Shown one piece after another: positions 58,453 to 64,000 of a stretch of DNA of 64,000 nt (position 1 is the first letter of the stretch; each line of letters starts with the position of its first letter). The DNA is from Enchytraeus crypticus. Lineage: Eukaryota; Annelida; Clitellata; Enchytraeida; Enchytraeidae. The translations under genes were made by a program, and so were the position numbers. The stretch lies in NCBI GenBank assembly GCA_905160935.1, contig CAJHZI010000804.1, positions 66,001 through 130,000 of the forward strand. Direction: 5' to 3'. A model generated the notes under the pieces. It saw nothing but the letters and a program-made list of their open reading frames with translations, was not told the DNA's origin and made no database searches.

Positions 58453-59789
58453 ACTGTATGTCTCCACTTTAGTGAATAAGACACTCTCATATTATAGTAA
58501 TATATTATTATACCATGCAGCTTCAAATAGAATCTCAAATGAGCTATCACAGAAGTGCAACACAACATGAACAATCAAGCCGTCATTCTATCCAAAACAG
58601 TAAATCAAACAATAAGTAACAATAAATCAACAAGTAACCAGCAAATCAATATCATCTATTAGAACAAGTCTTGAAAACATTTAAACATAGCTCTGGTGCA
58701 AGATTACATTATACCAGTTAACTTTATCACTTTTTCATTAAGTATAAGAATTACTGAACATTTCAAGAAAGTGAAATAATCCAAGGCACGGCACTTAGTG
58801 AGAAGGATGAAATGCTACCTGTAAATGAGAAGTTCTAAGTAGATGCGAAACATCGACAAAAGCTTTCTCCGCTAGAGTAGTCAGTGCTTCAGGTTCCACC
58901 ACCAGGACTTTGTTTCCTTTAACTTCAATGGTTGACACATGATCGCCTTGTAACATTAGAAACAAAGAAACAAGTAAAGTACAAGATCTAAAAGATGTCC
59001 AAGAGAATCAAAGACAAAAATTGGACCCATCTGGCCAACAATTGGCTGGAGCCAGTGGCAAAGTCGGTACGATAATCTAACGCGGATCAGATGGTGCGGG
59101 GTTCAAATCCTGGGCTCGCCCGTCACTGACATCGCTTTCGAGTGAGGAAACTGCCATTATCCTTAGCTTTACCAGCTTTACCATCTAAAGATAAAAAAAT
59201 TCCAAAAAGACTAAAAATTAAGATTTTAATTAATAAATGAATTTATCGGAGTCATAATGACAAGCAGGATAGAAGTTGAGCCATTTAGTCATAATCTTCT
59301 TTAAGCCGTAAGATGGTACTAATTACACATTTTCTCTCTCTCTCTCTCTCAGTGAACTGTCTTTGAGCAGGTCTATTGAAAATAATGCTTATAATTAATA
59401 TTATCTTTGGCTCTCACAATTAAAATGTCATTTAAAATTCTATCAATAACATAATCTTTGGTTAAAAATTAATTAATTACTTTTTAAACTGCTTAGATGC
59501 ACTACAGAAACTAATAGAAAAGGAGGAATAAATATTCTTGGTCATCAAATATATACAAAATAAAAATGAAAAATAAAAAATTTATATATCCCATGATCAT
59601 ACCAGTGAGCTTCTTCCATGCGACATCGTGATGCTTTTCCTGATCGAGAATATCCTGATACACGAAAGGTTTCGGAGGAGCCGCAGGAGGTTTAGGAGCC
59701 GATGCTGTCTGTATGACACGTACAGCCTGACTCAAAGAGGCTGCTCTCTGCAACTGATGGTAAAGCTGAGAGCTATTAGCACGAAACAT
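46534..59789 (-). CDS. Class I fumarate hydratase, mitochondrial, complete 12-exon gene
   Basis: Exons: 59789-59603, 58946-58819, 57657-57519, 57226-57126, 56112-55906, 54843-54717, 53692-53502, 52896-52786, 51329-51123, 50240-50121, 48525-48408, 46634-46534. All introns are GT..AG and the frame closes at every junction, giving 578 aa. It interconverts fumarate and malate using a [4Fe-4S] cluster, unlike the cluster-free class II enzyme of vertebrates and insects. Residues 1-45 form a basic, acid-free mitochondrial presequence. Cluster cysteines are C142, C261 and C355; their spacing (119, 94) equals that I recall for the Leishmania enzyme (133, 252, 346). With the same +9 offset the active-site set is present: Q143, D144, R182, G225, H343, R430, T476, R480, K500. 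Role: TCA cycle in mitochondria. Fe-S hydratases of this class are oxygen-sensitive. No cue to regulation seen. Confidence 0.93.
46695..46950 (-). mobile_element. tRNA-derived SINE, family B
   Basis: Minus strand: AGCGCAATGGGTAGAGG (box A), GGTTCGAATCCCAGCCGCGC (perfect box B) and CAACGTAGTTGATCATTTCACTATAATG tail, then (ATT)n. Lies in fumarase intron 11, sense orientation. Confidence 0.85.
47015..47095 (+). repeat. Dispersed repeat family C, copy 1
   Basis: GACGGTAGCTCGAGAATATCG.. AGAAGCCTTGTGTTTCTAAACC.. TTAACGTTAAACAGAC. Other copies are 50945-51055 (inverted) and 63700-63815. It ends in the CGTTAAAC motif common to the tails here. Confidence 0.6.
47270..47535 (-). mobile_element. tRNA-derived SINE, family B
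   Basis: Minus strand: AATAGCGTAATGGTTAGAGG (box A), CGTGGGTTGGATTCCCAGCC (box B damaged) and CTGAGAGTAAAATCTTGGAC. It lies about 330 bp from the copy at 46695-46950, in fumarase intron 11. Confidence 0.8.
47968..48015 (+). repeat. Diverged LINE/SINE 3' tail
   Basis: GACGTCCCAGACATCATCCTCGAGCGATGAACTGGGTGTTAAATT, in pieces, corresponds to the tail GACGTCCCTGACATCATCC..GATGAGGAAACGG.CGTTAAACC. Confidence 0.45.
48110..48375. repeat. AT-rich minisatellite in fumarase intron 11
   Basis: Three units of about 70 bp containing TATCTATATGAATATGAATA and TTATATATGTATATATCTT. Confidence 0.85.
48408..48525 (-). CDS. Class I fumarase exon 11
   Basis: Acceptor GGCAG|GTGACA; donor GCTAG|GTTAGT (phase 1). 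Encodes [20 protein letters not shown] and [19 protein letters not shown]. The [13 protein letters not shown] motif is diagnostic for the beta-like domain of class I fumarases. Confidence 0.92.
48563..48790 (-). mobile_element. tRNA-derived SINE, family B
   Basis: Minus strand: CATAGCGTAGTGGTAACG (box A TAGCGTAGTGGT), GTGTTCAAATCTCAGCCACG (box B) and CTGAGAGTAAAATCTCGAAC. In fumarase intron 10, 40 bp upstream of exon 11's acceptor in transcript order. Confidence 0.8.
48822..49905 (+). pseudogene. RTE-like LINE, reverse transcriptase (5'-truncated)
   Basis: Plus strand, antisense in fumarase intron 10. It begins [13 protein letters not shown] (palm motif A) near 48842, then [40 protein letters not shown] and [20 protein letters not shown] (catalytic FADD). 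One-base frameshifts near 49250 and 49540 follow, then [64 protein letters not shown] and [15 protein letters not shown]. It ends GTGCACTAAGA at about 49903. It is the best copy of the family in the window; RTE affiliation is from memory of related proteins. Confidence 0.88.
50121..50240 (-). CDS. Class I fumarase exon 10 (active-site Thr/Arg/Lys)
   Basis: Acceptor CTCTCAG|GGTTATGC, donor AACAG|GTTAGT, phase 0 at both ends, 40 codons: [20 protein letters not shown] and [20 protein letters not shown]. It holds T476, R480 and K500. Its acceptor end is repeated in the adjoining intron (see 50245-50945). Confidence 0.93.
50245..50945. repeat. Minisatellite of about 63-70 bp derived from the exon 10 splice acceptor
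   Basis: Ten units, each containing CTACTAGCATAACCCTGCG(T) and AGCATGGAGTTTATATAGAC, the same order found across the true intron 9/exon 10 junction (CGCTAGCATAACCCTGAG ... AGCATGGAGTTTATATAGAC). Six units keep the CAG acceptor (AACCCTG on plus); four have AACCCAG and lose it. Confidence 0.9.
50945..51055 (-). repeat. Dispersed repeat family C, copy 2
   Basis: TTTTTAACGTCAAGGTTCAG, AAGCACAAGGCTTCTTTTC and AAGACGACTCAAAACATTCG: reverse complement of 63700-63815. Confidence 0.65.
51123..51329 (-). CDS. Class I fumarase exon 9
   Basis: 69 codons, phase 0 both ends, [20 protein letters not shown] ... [20 protein letters not shown] ... [17 protein letters not shown]. It contains R430 in the ARD(I/A)AHAK motif and the YYAGPAKTP strand. 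Donor CTCAA|GTATCG. Confidence 0.93.
51340..51890. repeat. GAAT-type tetranucleotide repeats in fumarase intron 8
   Basis: Imperfect (GAAT)n at 51340-51480 and 51740-51870, flanking about 250 bp of unique-looking sequence. Confidence 0.8.
52090..52580 (-). mobile_element. CR1-like LINE 3' end (same family as 13310-14495)
   Basis: (AAT)n, AAAGGTTTAACATCCATTTC, GGATGATGTCAGGGATGTCC, then sequence parallel to 13430-13760 (AAAATGAACGTCTGCCCAATGACGTGAGAATAT versus AAAATGAACGTCTACCTAACGAAGTGAGAATAT, in part). Truncated at 52580. In fumarase intron 8, sense orientation. Confidence 0.75.
52786..52896 (-). CDS. Class I fumarase exon 8
   Basis: 37 codons, phase 0: [20 protein letters not shown] and [17 protein letters not shown]. 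Acceptor CTACAG|GTATTA and donor GTTCAG|GTTAGA. Confidence 0.9.
52975..53022 (+). repeat. LINE/SINE 3' tail, plus orientation
   Basis: GACCCTGACATCATCCTTGG then ATGAGGAAACGGGCGTTAAACC, then TTTATT. Only the tail is present. Confidence 0.65.
53385..53450 (-). mobile_element. SINE family B fragment
   Basis: AAACCGTTAGGCAATTTAGACC and GAGATTTTACTCTCAGATCAG are family B body pieces with an internal deletion. Confidence 0.6.
53502..53692 (-). CDS. Class I fumarase exon 7 (third cluster cysteine, catalytic His)
   Basis: Phase 1 in, phase 0 out. [20 protein letters not shown] ... [20 protein letters not shown] ... [21 protein letters not shown]343 and cluster ligand C355 lie here. The [20 protein letters not shown] block is diagnostic of class I. 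Confidence 0.94.
53700..53965. repeat. 60-bp minisatellite in fumarase intron 6
   Basis: Four units of CAGCCTAGGTCTTCCTCTTC + ATGGTAATTAGTAATCGTTGCC + TTTCACTTCAT, starting a few bases upstream of the exon 7 acceptor in transcript order. Confidence 0.9.
54045..54087. other. Perfect 19-bp palindrome in fumarase intron 6
   Basis: ATATTATTTCACCCTTCTT (54045-54063), 5-nt spacer, then AAGAAGGGTGAAATAATAT (54069-54087). It would form a stable hairpin in either strand or in the pre-mRNA. Confidence 0.9.
54717..54843 (-). CDS. Class I fumarase exon 6 (second cluster cysteine)
   Basis: Phase 0 in, phase 1 out. [20 protein letters not shown] and [23 protein letters not shown]261 is the cluster ligand in [11 protein letters not shown]. 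Confidence 0.93.
54965..55365. repeat. LINE/SINE tail insert plus 42-bp minisatellite in fumarase intron 5
   Basis: 54965-55045 is a minus-strand tail fragment with an AATC-repeat edge. From 55125 to 55351 there are 5.4 units of CACTTCTAGTAGAACGTATTC + ATACAATATGAATTGAATAAG (42 bp). A single unit half lies at 54863, so the array was split or seeded from there. The length is a multiple of three, so the open frame across it is trivial. Confidence 0.85.
55906..56112 (-). CDS. Class I fumarase exon 5
   Basis: 69 codons, phase 0: [20 protein letters not shown] ... [20 protein letters not shown] ... [17 protein letters not shown] with G225 is a substrate-binding loop. Acceptor TGTAG|GTGGCC; donor AAAG|GTATAT. 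Confidence 0.94.
56113..56262. repeat. (CA)n-rich repeat
   Basis: ACACACAGGTATACACACAC and variants directly upstream of the exon 5 acceptor in transcript order. Confidence 0.9.
56265..57122. repeat. Minisatellite in fumarase intron 4, containing copies of the exon 4 end
   Basis: About 40 units of TTGACTGATTGATTGACTACTC and variants (21-24 bp). Inside the array, 56818-56857 and 56891-56930 are 40-bp copies of the 3' end of exon 4 with its GT donor. Confidence 0.9.
57126..57226 (-). CDS. Class I fumarase exon 4
   Basis: Phase 1 in, phase 0 out. [20 protein letters not shown] and [15 protein letters not shown]182 is in NLRYSQ. Donor CTCAA|GTATGT. Its last 40 bp are duplicated twice in the next intron. 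Confidence 0.93.
57519..57657 (-). CDS. Class I fumarase exon 3 (first cluster cysteine)
   Basis: Phase 0 in, phase 1 out. [20 protein letters not shown] ... [23 protein letters not shown]142-Q143-D144 is the GCQDTGTA signature, with cluster ligand and active-site residues. Confidence 0.94.
58135..58440 (+). mobile_element. tRNA-derived SINE, family D
   Basis: Box A-like TAGCGTAATGGTTAGAG, box B-like GGATTCAAAGCC, a body of about 200 bp, and a 3' (ATT)n tail after GACACCGCTATAGAAATTG. A different body from families A and B. Lies antisense in fumarase intron 2. Confidence 0.65.
58819..58946 (-). CDS. Class I fumarase exon 2
   Basis: Phase 1 in, phase 0 out: [43 protein letters not shown]. 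Acceptor ACAAG|GCGATC; donor TACAG|GTAGCA. HLLR..HLQ is conserved near the N-terminus of class I enzymes. Confidence 0.92.
59042..59190 (+). mobile_element. tRNA-derived SINE, family A
   Basis: GGAGCCAGTGGCAAAGTCGG, GGGGTTCAAATCCTGGGC, GTCACTGACATCGCTTTCGA and GTGAGGAAACTGCC. Antisense in fumarase intron 1. Confidence 0.85.
59603..59789 (-). CDS. Class I fumarase exon 1 (start, mitochondrial presequence)
   Basis: ATG at 59789. Encodes [35 protein letters not shown].., rich in R, S, Q and A with no acidic residue in the first 45, as expected for a mitochondrial targeting peptide. It is followed by [22 protein letters not shown], the normal class I N-terminal strand. Donor ACTG|GTATGA, phase 1. 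Confidence 0.9.
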
Positions 59790-60604
59790 GGTTGTACGCT
59801 GGGTACGAAGCCAATGCCAGATATCTGTTAAACTGCAGATATAAATATATTTTCGTTATGTATATAACACTCTCTTTAGTGCACAGCATAATGGCAGGTC
59901 CATCGCATAAAATGCCTCCACACTTCTCTACCGTTTTCCTCTTAATGGTCACATACGAGTGGGTTTTCAAATAATATATTTGAAGACCCACTCGTTCTAT
60001 AATGTTCACTCCTTTTGAAATACCATTATTCTTGGGGGATTCTCTCTATGACATAGCAGAATGTCAAAATAGGGGCCCACCTCGTTAATCTCACCACCTC
60101 TTAATTTTATATAAGGTTATTATTATAATATGGTATACAATAGTATATAGCATAATAATAACCCTAAATAAAATTATAATTCTGTCACTTCTGATCACAA
60201 TTAGACATTTTGTAGCCCTCAACTAGATTCGAAGATGCACGTTAGCATTTATGACTAGGCCAGATGTGTATGTCTCTCTCTATCTCTCTCTCTCTTAGTA
60301 CACTGCCTACATGTCCACTAACAATTAGATCTTTAAATCCTCTAAAATTCCTATTCTCGGTCTGCTTCTGCTTCCCTTTCCTTCCATCCTACCTTCTGTG
60401 ACCTCCTTTAGTAAACATCTCCCCTTACTACTCTTAGAATTTGTCTTATCCAATTCTATGAGTATGCATGTTTTAGGAAATAGAAATACATAAAATAAAT
60501 AAATGGTCTAAATTCTAGAAATCTCAGAGTATATTGCTGTTCCTCAAAACAAATTCTTTAAACTTCAGGGTGATCATAAGACTATAAAAGTTGATATTTA
60601 ATTA
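59790..60604. other. 5' flank of the fumarase gene with LINE debris
   Basis: Short minus-strand fragments of the RTE-like LINE 3' end at 59870-60010 and 60285-60450 (CTCTCTTAGTACACTGCCTAC..). No TATA box or CpG-rich promoter was recognised close to the ATG, and a 5' noncoding exon cannot be excluded. Confidence 0.4.
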
Positions 60605-60725
60605 AAACTTCACAGATTTTCTGGATTTTGGAATTTGCACCGTTTTGGACCTTCTTTTTGCTTCCAGGCCTGATTTTGTCTCAATAGTGCTCGATGTTGT
60701 CATTGAAGACTGTAGCACTCTAACT
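60605..60725 (+). repeat. Dispersed repeat R3, copy 2
   Basis: TTTTGGAATTTGCACCGTTTTGG .. TTTTGTCTCAATAGTGCTCG .. TTGTCATTGAAGACTGTAGCAC matches 15270-15390. Confidence 0.65.
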
Positions 60726-61664
60726 GTTGTCATGTTATGCCAACAGCTATTCGACCTTCTGCACGTCCGCAAAATATCATTAATAACAATAATTTAAAAA
60801 AACTCTAAAGTAATTTAAACAGTAAGTGTAAAATATACAGCAATCTGATCTATTAAAACTTAATCTGAAGTCATAAATGCATTTTAATTGCAATAATTTA
60901 TTAAACTGCAATGACATTTGATACAATAATTATTTTATTTATTTATTTATTTCCAATATTTACAATTTCTATTTTATATTACTTTTCTTCTTTTTTATTC
61001 ATATTATCACATTTCAACAGTCCTTTGGATTCTGAGATTTTACTCTCCGATCAGCTTTACTGAGAAATGATCCCAAGGCCTAGACAACTACGTGTAGGCT
61101 CTATAAATGTACTAAATGGATTTAGTAAGGTTGATTATAATACTTGGTTTAATTTAACTAATAGTTGCAGAACTAAAGGTCATAAATAAATTCAAGCTTG
61201 CTAAACCTTGAAGTAGATTAGATAGTCGTAAAAACCTTATTAGTCAGAGAGTTATTAATAGCTGGAATGAGCTTCCAGAGGAAATTGTAAAAAAAATCTA
61301 TAAATTAATTTAAAAATTTGTAGAATAACTATAAAAGTTGATGTAATATATTGCCCTATAATATATTAGCCCTATTAAGTATAATTAATTGTCATAGTTA
61401 TTAGTAAGGTATTTTAGGATGTGAAGATAGCCTATGTTTCATTAGGCTAGGTCTAAAATAATAAAAATAAAGTTACAGTTTTCATTCAAATAGATGTTTA
61501 CCGTGCTTTTTGTAAATACAGCTGTGTAGTGTCATTAGGCCAATCTAATTTAAACATGTAATTTGTGTTAGTTAAGTAGGCCTATATAGGCCTATATGCA
61601 TTTTTGTTAGCTACTTTAATTTGTAGGCCTATTTATCTATGTGTTTTGAATTGAGAGAGAGGGG
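60726..61664. other. AT-rich intergenic region with a LINE RT fragment
   Basis: At 61190-61300 the plus strand reads SRLDSRKNLISQRVINSWNE LPEEIV, a LINE RT C-terminus of the kind also seen at 42770-42971. Otherwise nothing recognised. Confidence 0.5.
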
Positions 61665-61735
61665 GTGGATTTAACCCCCCTCTCTCTCACTTTCACTCTC
61701 TCTCTCTCTCCCACCGCCTATCTCTCCCTCTCTTT

Positions 61736-61774
<39 letters not shown>

Positions 61775-61871
61775 TCTCTCTCTTTCCCAATGCACCTCTC
61801 TCTATTTCTCCCTCAATCTATCTATCTATCTCTCTCTCTCTCTCTCACTCTCTCTCTCTCTTTCCCTCTGC

Positions 61872-61910
<39 letters not shown>

Positions 61911-61918
61911 GCTCTCTC
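61665..61918. repeat. (CT)n microsatellite
   Basis: Long CT run with scattered interruptions. The open frame (SLSLSLS) is a repeat artefact. Confidence 0.95.
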
Positions 61919-61941
61919 ACTATAGCGTAATCAGTTTACTT

Positions 61942-62045
61942 AACCGGTGATTGTATAACCGGTAGGCTAATCCGGTTTTACAATCACCAAACCGGTTCGC
62001 CTCTGCGGCAGTATAAAAGCAGCGGCTCCTGAGTGACTGTCGCAT
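61942..62045 (+). promoter_or_regulatory. Promoter-like segment: CCGGTT motif cluster, TATA box, initiator
   Basis: AACCGGT occurs at 61942 and 61957, CCGGTT at 61972 and AACCGGTT at 61990. They are followed by TATAAAAG at 62012-62019 and, about 28 bp on, TCGCATT at 62040 as an initiator candidate. GGTGATTGTATAACCGG (61946-61962) and CCGGTTTTACAATCACC (61972-61988) are an inverted repeat with one mismatch. AACCGGTT is the Grainyhead-family consensus. What it would transcribe is unclear: the GC-rich leader at 62050-62240 leads into a LINE fragment. It may be the 5' end of a transposable element. Confidence 0.5.
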
Positions 62046-62049
62046 TCGT

Positions 62050-62354
62050 CTTCAGCTAACTGAGACGTTAACAAGGTGGCCTGCCTGGGGCGGACTGCCC
62101 AGGTCGGACTGCCCAGTGCGGACTGCTCGGGGCGAGCCAGCCCGGAGCGAGGCAGCTAGGGGCGGGGTAGCCCCTGAGAGTGCGGGGTAGCCCCCGGGGG
62201 GCGAGGGGCCGGTCAGACCTCTTCAGACCTAAACCAGACAATGTGCAGGAAATATTGCTGGAGATCTACAGCATATGCTATCAATGTTTAAACAAAGATA
62301 AAAGTTATATATTTCACATTCAAACTGAAATGACCACGTGCGACGAACAATGTT
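62050..62354 (+). other. GC-rich leader with short direct repeats
   Basis: GCGGACTGCCCAGG / TCGGACTGCCCAGT / GCGGACTGCTCGGG form about three tandem 14-mers, followed by GGGGTAGCCCC repeats. The strong contrast with the AT-rich surroundings is striking. An open frame of 65 codons begins at GTG, not ATG, and shows no family resemblance (QEILLEIYSICYQC). Confidence 0.4.
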
Positions 62355-62800
62355 CGCATTCTCTCTCTCTCTCTTAGTGTACTTCCTACTGGCAGGTCCA
62401 TGTTATATGACGCCTCCAATCTTCTCTTCACTGTCTGCCGTTTTCCTCTTCATTTCCACATCACAGTGGATCTTTAAATCATCTAACATTCCTAATCTAT
62501 GTCTGCCTAAACTTCTCTTTCCTCCCATTCAAGCTTCTCTGACCTTTTTAGTAGACTATCTCCCCTTAGAATGTGACTTATCCAACTCTTCTTCCTATGT
62601 CTTATAGCATCTTTCAGCTGTCTATCTGCACTAAATTTCTTCATGACTTTTTCATTAGTAACTTCTTGGGTTCAACAAATCTTTTCCATTCTTCTCTCTA
62701 TCCACATTTTCAATGCTTCTAATTTCCTGACAACTTTTTCGCAATATTCATGTTTAGTAGTCTATACAAAAGTGTTCACTGTCTTTATCTTTATCTTTAT
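62355..62800 (-). pseudogene. RTE-like LINE 3' fragment
   Basis: Reverse complement of the RT C-terminus and 3' terminus of the family (CTCTCTTAGTGTACTTCCTAC edge). Not coding. Confidence 0.7.
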
Positions 62801-62899
62801 GTTGGCATTTGAATATTAAGATAAGACTGTATGATAAATTGGTCAAATATTATTTGTGAACGAAGGGATACTATTGTAGAAAGGAAGTGGAAGTTGTCC

Positions 62900-63010
62900 G
62901 AACAATTAATACTGTAAATAATTGTTAATTTAAATAATTGTTAACTTAAATAATTGTTAAATTAAATAATTGTTAACTTAAATAATTGTTAAATTAAATA
63001 ATTGTTATCG
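62900..63010. repeat. Tandem repeat TTAAATAATTGTTAA
   Basis: Six units of about 15 bp, TTAAATAATTGTTAA/CTTAAATAATTGTTAA. Palindromic in character. Confidence 0.9.
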
Positions 63011-63074
63011 GGGTACTGCTACTCGAGTAAATTCTCAAAGTTGAAGCCTTATATAGTTCGAGTCTCTAAAAACA

Positions 63075-63298
63075 AAAGCCCGTGAGCTTAGCCTATGAGC
63101 TTAGCCTACGAGCTAGTTTATTAGCTTTGCATATGAGCTTAGTCAATCTGCTTAGCTTATGAGGTTAGACTACGAACTAGCCTATGAGTAGCCCTCGTAG
63201 GCTTAGCCTATAAGCTTAGCCTATGATCTTAGCCTATTAGCTTAGCCTATGGGCTTAGCCTACAAGCTTAACCTATGATCTTAGCCTACGCGCTTAGC
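63075..63298. repeat. Minisatellite AGCTTAGCCTATG
   Basis: About 16 irregular 13-bp units (GAGCTTAGCCTAT/CGAGCTAGCCTAT). It abuts and may extend into the stop codon region of the membrane-protein exon, so it would be in its 3' UTR. Confidence 0.85.
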
Positions 63299-63586
63299 CT
63301 ATGAATACAAAGGCCCATAATCGTCTTTATGAGTAGAATCATTGTTGAACGACCAGCAGCCCATACAAAGCCCCATCCACAGTAGTATGCCCACAATCAG
63401 GCAGACTGAGGGCCAAACCATGGCGTGCACGGCAGAGGTCATCAAAGTTTTCTCTATTATGACCATATCTGGGCGCGTGGGGTCATAGAAGCAGGGAAAG
63501 GTTTGTCCCAGCGTCCCCCAGTCAGCTTTGAACCTTCGAGACTCCTTCACGTTCCACGTTTCATCGCCACACTCTGTGATGGAACA
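63299..63586 (-). CDS. Last exon of a small membrane protein, BK channel beta subunit-like
   Basis: Acceptor TTGTTGCAG|TGTTCC, phase 0, 95 codons to stop TAG. Order: a Cys-containing extracellular stretch (CSITECGDETWNV), then WGTLGQTFPCFYDPTRPDMV, then a hydrophobic transmembrane segment AVHAMVWPSVCLIVGILLWM, and a short cytoplasmic tail SFNNDSTHKDDYGPLYS. The spacing of FPC-Y-P, H and WPS before a glycine-bearing helix recalls KCNMB/TipE-type auxiliary subunits, in which the second helix follows a disulphide-rich loop. Only the terminal exon is in the window, so the first helix cannot be checked. The exon is real; the family is tentative. Confidence 0.7.
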   Translation of the reverse strand, partial: CSITECGDETWNVKESRRFKADWGTLGQTFPCFYDPTRPDMVIIEKTLMTSAVHAMVWPSVCLIVGILLWMGLCMGCWSFNNDSTHKDDYGPLYS

Positions 63587-63699
63587 CTGCAACAAGAAAG
63601 ATAGTACGTTTAAACAAAACACCACTATTTAATGTCGTTAATTTACTTTAAATAGGCCTCGATTTGGAATCCAATTATCTCTCTACTACACCGAATGTC

Positions 63700-63815
63700 A
63701 TATTGACAGTAACTTACTGTAACTTTATTCTTTGTGACGGTAGCTCGAGTGTGTTGAGTCGTCTCGAAGAGAAGCCTTATGCTTCTGAAGCTTGACGTTA
63801 AACACACTACAACCT
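63700..63815 (+). repeat. Dispersed repeat family C, copy 3
   Basis: GTGACGGTAGCTCGAGTGTG, GTCGTCTCGAAGAGAAGCC, TTATGCTTCTGAAGC and TTGACGTTAAACACACTAC. The longest of three copies. Inside the intron preceding the membrane-protein exon. Confidence 0.65.
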
Positions 63816-63964
63816 ACCCTTGGAATACAATAGAGCGTTCTATTCATCTTTATTAAAGAGGTGTATTCCTTTACTATAGTTACATTGTAAGTGTTTTTAT
63901 AAGAATTAAACGAATCGCTCGTGAATCATAGATGAGAACCATTTAAAAATTGTACGTATAATTT

Positions 63965-64000
63965 CATACCTCAAATCATGGGCTCAAATCTTGGGCTCGC
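63965..64000 (+). mobile_element. SINE family A, partial, cut by the window end
   Basis: GGGCTCAAATCTTGGGCTCGC corresponds to the box B region of family A; the remainder lies outside. Confidence 0.4.

Noticed and set aside
46534-59789. Bacterial contamination as the source of the class I fumarase
   Set aside because: Twelve exons with GT-AG introns, a mitochondrial presequence and introns filled with the same SINE/LINE families as the rest of the window.
61665-61925. Serine/leucine-rich open frame
   Set aside because: Pure (CT)n simple repeat.
62180-62377. 65-codon open frame downstream of the TATA box
   Set aside because: Begins at GTG, no family resemblance, and runs into a LINE fragment.

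Overview
This is nuclear DNA of an animal, most likely a marine or other aquatic invertebrate; nothing here fixes the phylum. The evidence is spliceosomal introns with GT..AG ends, two TRIM-type RING/B-box/propeller genes, a mitochondrially targeted enzyme split over 12 exons, many non-LTR retrotransposon and DNA-transposon remnants, tRNA- and 5S-rRNA-derived SINEs, and abundant (TA)n, (CT)n and minisatellite arrays. Base composition is AT-rich, and the motif AGGCCTA recurs throughout. There are no bacterial operons, CRISPR arrays or phage genes.

Only four host genes can be supported, all on the minus strand. (1) TRIM gene A: exon 1 11864-10748, exon 2 9058-8205, 656 aa. (2) TRIM gene B: exon 1 39884-38774, exon 2 37235-36379, 655 aa. 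A and B are paralogues with the same intron position and phase. They lie in a larger duplicated block (about 7480-14810 and 35470-41400) that also carries the downstream minisatellite and more than 1 kb of 5' flank. (3) A complete class I ([4Fe-4S]) fumarate hydratase, 12 exons from 59789 to 46534, 578 aa, with a mitochondrial presequence and all expected cluster and active-site residues. (4) The last exon (63586-63299) of a small membrane protein resembling BK-channel beta subunits; the rest lies beyond the window.

Layout. 0.7-3.2 kb: 5'-truncated LINE. 4.7-7.4 kb: LINE endonuclease remnant and a composite repeat (R1, copy a). 7.5-14.8 kb: TRIM A block, with a CR1-like LINE inserted upstream. 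15.2-21.3 kb: R1 copies b and c, the latter holding an internally deleted mariner element. 22.7-23.5 kb: decayed piggyBac transposase. 25.0-30.3 kb: LINE remnant interrupted by an 8-bp-TSD DNA transposon that contains an exact 318-bp tandem duplication. 32.0-33.4 kb: another LINE. 34.5-35.1 kb: minisatellite. 35.5-41.4 kb: TRIM B block. 42-46 kb: repeats. 46.5-59.8 kb: fumarase. 60-63 kb: repeat debris and a TATA/CCGGTT-containing promoter-like segment. 63.3-63.6 kb: membrane protein exon.

The most notable observations are: an animal-type split gene for a class I fumarase; two tandem arrays inside that gene that grew out of its own exon-intron junctions and so carry decoy splice sites; a 3' tail shared between a tRNA-SINE family and a LINE family; 5S-derived SINEs in both TRIM introns; and an array of palindromic TGACAGCTGTCA sites downstream of TRIM A. 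Exon limits were worked out by reading splice signals and reading-frame continuity by eye; repeat limits are approximate.
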